Below, one piece after another: positions 59,962 to 64,000 of a stretch of 64,000 nt of DNA. The DNA is from Tillandsia leiboldiana. Its lineage: Eukaryota > Streptophyta > Magnoliopsida > Poales > Bromeliaceae. Position numbers and translations under genes: made by a program. Where the stretch lies: positions 59,624,104 through 59,688,103 of the forward strand of contig CM055060.1 of the NCBI GenBank assembly GCA_029204045.2, in the 5' to 3' direction. Numbering within the stretch: the stretch's first letter is position 1; every line of letters begins with the position of its first letter. The notes beneath the pieces are model-generated. The model saw only the letters and a list, made by a program, of their open reading frames with translations, was not told where the DNA came from and did not search any database.

Positions 59962-60575
59962 AAAGAAAAAGAAAAAGGAAAGGAAATGCGGCCGCCTCAC
60001 AAATACTTCCCCCCCTTGGCGGGGCTGACGGCCACGTACGTAGTGGCAAATTAAACGAACCCCCCCCCACCACCCCCCCCAAATACTTCCCCATCTCCTC
60101 GCTCCTACGGTCCTACCCAGCAGTGAACCTTCGCGTGCGCGTCGCAATCACGTGAGGGGCCGCGTGCATCGTTAGCCGTCTGATGATCGGTCTTCGCCTT
60201 CATCCAACGGCTATTTACAGTGTGGGCCATCGTGCAAGGAGATGAGGCTCCTCCATCTCGTGCTAAAAAGGAAAGGGAGCCACGGTGGAGATAGCGACGC
60301 TTCGTTCATCCCCGCTTCATTTTAACCCCTACTTGTGGGGATTTTTGGGATTTAACAACATCAAAACAAAAAAGTTATGTTTGCTTGTGGAGATTGAAAG
60401 AGATGCGGGATCTACATGTGAGATTATAAAGCGTTTCAGAAATCACACCATATATGTGTAAAGTGGAAACATTACAAGAGAGAGAGGAAAAAGATAAGAT
60501 AAAAAGTAAAAAGTATATATATAGTGCATTTTCATTATAAAAAAGACTTATCTTTATTGCGCATTAAATTTAATT
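59142..60575. other. bHLH 3' region and spacer with purine tract
   Basis: The bHLH 3' UTR probably extends a few hundred bases. A long purine tract with a run of more than 30 A (59907-59990), followed by C-rich DNA (60060-60080), is the main feature. No gene was recognised. Confidence 0.5.
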
Positions 60576-60589
60576 TATGGAAATTTACG

Positions 60590-60762
60590 GTGAGCAACGC
60601 TACATGTACACCCCCAAAGGGGGTGTACATCTTACACCCACCCATCTAAGGGTGGGGGATCACTTCACAAATTGTGAAGTGACCCCTCACCACACCCCAC
60701 CCATTGGATGGGTGGGGTGTGCGATGTACACCCCCAAATGGGGTGTACAAGTAGCATTTTCC
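60590..60762. mobile_element. Foldback MITE, family C (copy with 7-bp TSD)
   Basis: Arms GCTACATGTACACCCCC and GGGGTGTACAAGTAGC are inverted, and each arm itself contains a hairpin (TGTACACCCC...GGGGTGTACA). ATTTACG flanks both ends (60583-60589 and 60763-60769). Internal CACCCACCCAT/ATGGGTGGGGTG blocks continue the pairing. Confidence 0.8.
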
Positions 60763-60782
60763 ATTTACGATATCATAGAGTC

Positions 60783-60785
<3 letters not shown>

Positions 60786-60873
<88 letters not shown>
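60786..60873. repeat. (TA)n microsatellite, about 88 bp
   Basis: Uninterrupted TA dinucleotides between two family C elements. Confidence 0.97.
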
Positions 60874-60875
<2 letters not shown>

Positions 60876-61024
60876 GCTATTTGTATGATATATATTTTAT
60901 CCATTTTAGGATAGAGATTTTTTTACTCATCATTTTAAAATGACTAGCGAAATTCATCCCATCCTATAATGAATGGGGTGTAAGATATACACTTCGTTTG
61001 GAGTGTACAACAAGTATTTTTCTA
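60874..61024. mobile_element. Foldback MITE, family C (diverged copy)
   Basis: The left end AATGCTATTTGTATGATAT and right arm GGGGTGTAAGATATACACTT...GTGTACAACAAGTATTTTTC match the family ends, with TCATCATTTTAAAATGA as the centre. It is more diverged than the copies at 60590 and 61264. Confidence 0.55.
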
Positions 61025-61035
61025 TATATATATAT

Positions 61036-61244
61036 GGTAAATCTTATATACTTTCAAAAGTATAAGTTTATCCATATTTGTTAATTTTTTATCATAAAAT
61101 TTGTATTATAATTTATACAATTATATTTTCTTTCTCATTCTTCTTAAATCTCTTTATAATAACACAGATTTTAATATAAATTTTATAGTAAAAAATTCAC
61201 AAGTATAGATAAGTTTGTGCTTTTGAAAATATATAAGCTCTATT
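61036..61244. mobile_element. Foldback MITE, family B (copy 1)
   Basis: Long terminal inverted repeats: left CTTATATACTTTCAAAAGTA through AATTTTTTATCATAAAATTT, right the inverse, ending in TTTTGAAAATATATAAGCTC. Arms of about 75-80 bp enclose a short T-rich centre. Confidence 0.75.
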
Positions 61245-61263
61245 ATATGTATATATATATATA

Positions 61264-61434
61264 TGAGCAATGCTACCTGTACACCCCGAAGGGGTGTACA
61301 TCATACACCTCCACCATTTTAATGGTGACGATACTTTTTACGGGTCACATCGAGTGACCCATCATCACACCCCCACCCTTAGATGGGTGGGGTGTATGAT
61401 GTACACCCCGAAAGGGGTGTACACATAGCATTTT

Positions 61435-61436
<2 letters not shown>
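61264..61436. mobile_element. Foldback MITE, family C (well-conserved copy)
   Basis: TGAGCAATGCTACCTGTACA at the left and TGTACACATAGCATTTTCC at the right are inverted, with the nested ACACCCCGAAGGGGTGT and ACACCCCGAAAGGGGTGT hairpins in each arm. It sits between TA repeats. Confidence 0.8.

Positions 61437-61511
<75 letters not shown>
61437..61511. repeat. (TA)n(GA)n compound microsatellite
   Basis: TA run 61437-61481 followed by GA run to 61511, bridging a family C and a family B element. Confidence 0.95.
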
Positions 61512-61513
<2 letters not shown>

Positions 61514-61736
61514 AAGCTTATATACTTTCACAAATATGAAAGCACAAAAATACAAGCTCATCTATACTTGTGAATTTTTTACCATAGAATTTGTATTGAG
61601 ATCTATGTTATTGTAAAGACATTTAAGAAGAGAGAGAAAAAAATTATAATTGTACAAATCCCAATACAAATCCTATGATAAAAAATTCACAAGTATGGAT
61701 GAGCTTATACTTTTGAAAGTATATAAGCTCTCTATA
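61512..61736. mobile_element. Foldback MITE, family B (copy 2)
   Basis: Left arm AAGCTTATATACTTTCACAA to TGAATTTTTTACCATAGAAT. The right arm is the inverse, from CCTATGATAAAAAATTCACA to GAAAGTATATAAGCTCTCTA. Arms of about 80 bp match closely except for a short insertion in the left arm. Confidence 0.8.
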
Positions 61737-61749
61737 TATAGAGAGAGAG

Positions 61750-61985
61750 TCAAGCTACTATATTTTTATGAGTTTAGATCTTTTCGTAGTCATAAATTTG
61801 CGGTCATTTAATGAAGGAATGTATGGTTAGAATTATAGTGTTACTCTATAATTTATACTATTCCACCAATAACCCACTAAATCCTAAGAGGACCACTATC
61901 ATTCTAACCGTACATTGCTTCATCCAAAGACGAAAAAATTATAAGTATAAAAGGTCTATACTCATAAAAGTATAGTAGCCCGACG
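61750..61985. mobile_element. MITE of family A (copy 4)
   Basis: CAAGCTACTATATTTTTATG at the left and CATAAAAGTATAGTAGCCCG at the right are inverted, and the interior carries the family block ACTAAATCCTAAGAGGACCA. Confidence 0.75.

Positions 61986-62047
<62 letters not shown>
61986..62047. repeat. (TA)n microsatellite, about 62 bp
   Basis: Uninterrupted TA dinucleotides between two family A elements. Confidence 0.97.
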
Positions 62048-62049
<2 letters not shown>

Positions 62050-62290
62050 AGAGAAGACTATGGCGCTTTTAAAAGCACAAAGTTTAATAATTGTAAATTT
62101 TTCATCATTAGATTTATCTTTTTAATCAATTCTACTTTTTAGATCATATTATTTTATCAATCATCAACTAAATATTAGCTAGAGGATAACTATTATCCTA
62201 AGTTTTTAACCACGTATACTTTCATCCAAAAATTGAAAACTCACAAGTATTAATAATTTGATACTTTTATGAGTATAGGATCTCAATTCT
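62048..62290. mobile_element. MITE of family A (copy 5)
   Basis: Left GACTATGGCGCTTTTAAAAG and right ATACTTTTATGAGTATAGGA ends. The interior matches family A in TTATCATTAGATTTAT-like and CATCCAAAAATTGAAAACT blocks. Confidence 0.6.
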
Positions 62291-62445
62291 ATATAAAGTT
62301 GGTACTTTTAAAAGCCCAGTATTTAGTATTTGTAATTTTTTTTATTGTTAAATTTATTTATTTAATCAAATTATTTTTTAAAATTATATTATTTTACTGA
62401 CTATTTACTAAATTTTACAAAACCACTGTTATCAGAATTATTGAT
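62291..62445. mobile_element. MITE of family A (truncated copy 6)
   Basis: Starts GGTACTTTTAAAAGCCCAG and follows the family interior for about 150 bp but lacks the right terminus. Confidence 0.45.
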
Positions 62446-62651
62446 TCAATTGCTTGAAATAGACAAAAATGTTATTTAAGGCCATCACAGATGGTGCCAA
62501 CAAATCATAACGGCTATCTGGCCATAGCCTCCCACCTTTACATGGTAAAATGTTTATAGCCGCCATCGACGTACCAATATTAATTAGACTTCTGAGAAAG
62601 TCTCTTTGTAATGTTTATACATAAAGCATAATAGTTAACTAGTTAACAATT

Positions 62652-62795
62652 CTTTTTTTTCTTTTTTTTTTTTTATTTAAGAGAAAGATCGCATGTTATT
62701 CGCTTCGTTTATTTTTAAAATAAATTTAAACTAGACTTCGAACTCGGATATCAACCATTAAATTTTTTGCCACTTGCGCTAGAGACTGTCAATAT
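62652..62795 (-). mobile_element. tRNA-derived SINE, copy 2, with 13-bp perfect TSD
   Basis: Read on the minus strand it has A-box-like TAGCGCAAGTGGCAAA, B-box-like GAGTTCGAAGTC, a body shared with copy 1 (AAATAAACGAAGCGAATAAC) and an A-rich tail. CTAGTTAACAATT flanks both ends (62639-62651 and 62796-62808). Confidence 0.92.
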
Positions 62796-62808
62796 CTAGT
62801 TAACAATT

Positions 62809-64000
62809 TTATTTTATCATCTATTTTTTAACAAAAATACTAAGAAGGTATTACTTTAATCTAATCAATTTATCGTGCAATTGACTAACCTGTGTATATG
62901 GAGGAAATACATTCTACAAATAACACAATTTTTCAAGAGCTACATCTCATCCCGCTTCTTAATAAACTTCAAATCTAGAACTACTATTTTGAAGTATGAA
63001 GAAACTAGGAATCCATGCGGTCGATGATGATGAATAACGTTTCTTTTCTACACAGCAGCAATCGACATTATTCTCCACAATGATTTTATTAGTAAAGCAT
63101 TGTAAAATTCAGGAAAGAAACTGCGGCGCAAAAGATGGTGGCCAATTCACTGTAGTAGATCACGAGATGGGGGATATGATTTTTTTTTTTTTCCCTTTTT
63201 TCACATCGCACTCTATTAGATTTGGTGCATTGTGGTCCCCTGAAGGACCACAAGGCATTGTTGCCTTGTTGGTGGATTACACCCATACGCTAACACACAC
63301 CCAAAGCCTACCTCTCCTGAACCTAGGTTTGATAAAATATACATTTTTGAGCTTGCTCTGAAGGAGCGGAATAAGAAAAATAATGTATATCTTACCTTCC
63401 TTTCATCCAATAGATAGGTAAAATATAAAAACTACTTAACATTATTGGTAAAAAAATTTTACTCATTAAATGAATAAAATATAAGATAAACATCTCTTTT
63501 AAGATGTACAAATATCATACAGCATTAGTCTTTTGTGTGCCGATATGTATTGATTTTTTTCTTTCTTTCTTTCTCTTTTTTATTTTTCGAGGAGGTATGT
63601 TGTAATTTTTCTTAATTTTACCCTCGTAATTTTCTTGCAGGAGGAAAAGGCTGTTTTCTCTCACCTACATAGGTGGGGGACCATGTCAAATCGTACCTTC
63701 TGATTTCATATCAAAAAATTCATGTTGCTGTAGCCAAATCGTTGATTTGCAAAATAGTGAACTACTGCCTCTTGAGGTAGAAAAGCTTTCCCAACATTCA
63801 TGCCGAAAATGGGCCTAAATATGAACCAGCTACAGCTTCCTCTAGCAAGTTCTAGAACAGATCTGGAGATAAAACTTGGTGCTAAATTTTCCAGAGGTCA
63901 ATGCTGGTTTCCAGTATGTGTACCTAGAATCAATTGCGGACTAGGGACCACAACTCCACATGGATGCATTTTTCACGAGCAGAAACGAAGCAGATGATTA
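62809..64000. other. Gene-free right end of the window
   Basis: No recognised gene. A diverged family C-like element is likely at 63383-63527 (ATGTATATCTTACC at the left, AAGATGTACAAATATCATAC at the right). The last 400 bp are less AT-rich and could be the edge of a gene outside the window, but no exon could be supported. Confidence 0.4.

Overview
This window is nuclear DNA of a flowering plant. The genes have GT-AG introns, GC-rich first exons, AT-rich introns and intergenic DNA, very long (TA)n microsatellites and many small non-autonomous transposons. GC-rich 5' exons on AT-rich DNA are typical of monocots; a non-grass commelinid such as pineapple would fit, but the species cannot be fixed from sequence alone. 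There are nine complete protein-coding genes and one cut by the left edge. Every spliced model below was built by hand from splice signals, and each keeps its reading frame from ATG to stop.

Layout. 1-851 (-): 5' part of an AGC-family kinase like UNICORN. 4388-7281 (+): ribosomal protein eL31. 8167-12930 (-): gar2-related coiled-coil protein with a long 5' leader reaching about 14.9 kb. 15.0-22.5 kb: no gene seen, one SINE. 22532-22885 (-): complex I subunit ESSS/NDUFB11. 23690-26165 (-): GH28 polygalacturonase-like protein. 27907-29183 (-): DRT100-like LRR protein. 29.2-33.0 kb: gene-free, with a G-box cluster and an intact 258-bp mini-CACTA element. 33866-36256 (+): OTU cysteine protease. 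39179-41318 (+): LRR receptor-like pseudokinase. 42269-44484 (-): TrmL-like SPOUT tRNA methyltransferase. 44.6-55.8 kb: gene-free, rich in MITEs and microsatellites. 56457-59141 (+): bHLH factor of the FBH/AKS type. 59.2-64.0 kb: gene-free, with a dense cluster of foldback elements and a second SINE.

How the genes relate. They are not an operon and do not form one pathway. The notable feature is order. From memory of Arabidopsis locus names, gar2-like, ESSS, polygalacturonase, OTU and LRR kinase run in the same order near At3g57780-At3g57830. The paralogous At2g42280-At2g42320 segment holds gar2-like, ESSS, LRR kinase and an FBH-type bHLH. The window therefore looks like a conserved ancestral angiosperm block loosened by transposons and microsatellites. 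The ribosomal protein and complex I genes share TGGGCC (site II) clusters with telo-box-like motifs. Two introns carry U12-like GTATCCT donors.

No CRISPR array, rRNA, tRNA, plastid insertion or autonomous transposon was recognised. No clearly novel protein system was found. The most unusual material is the non-coding mobile DNA.
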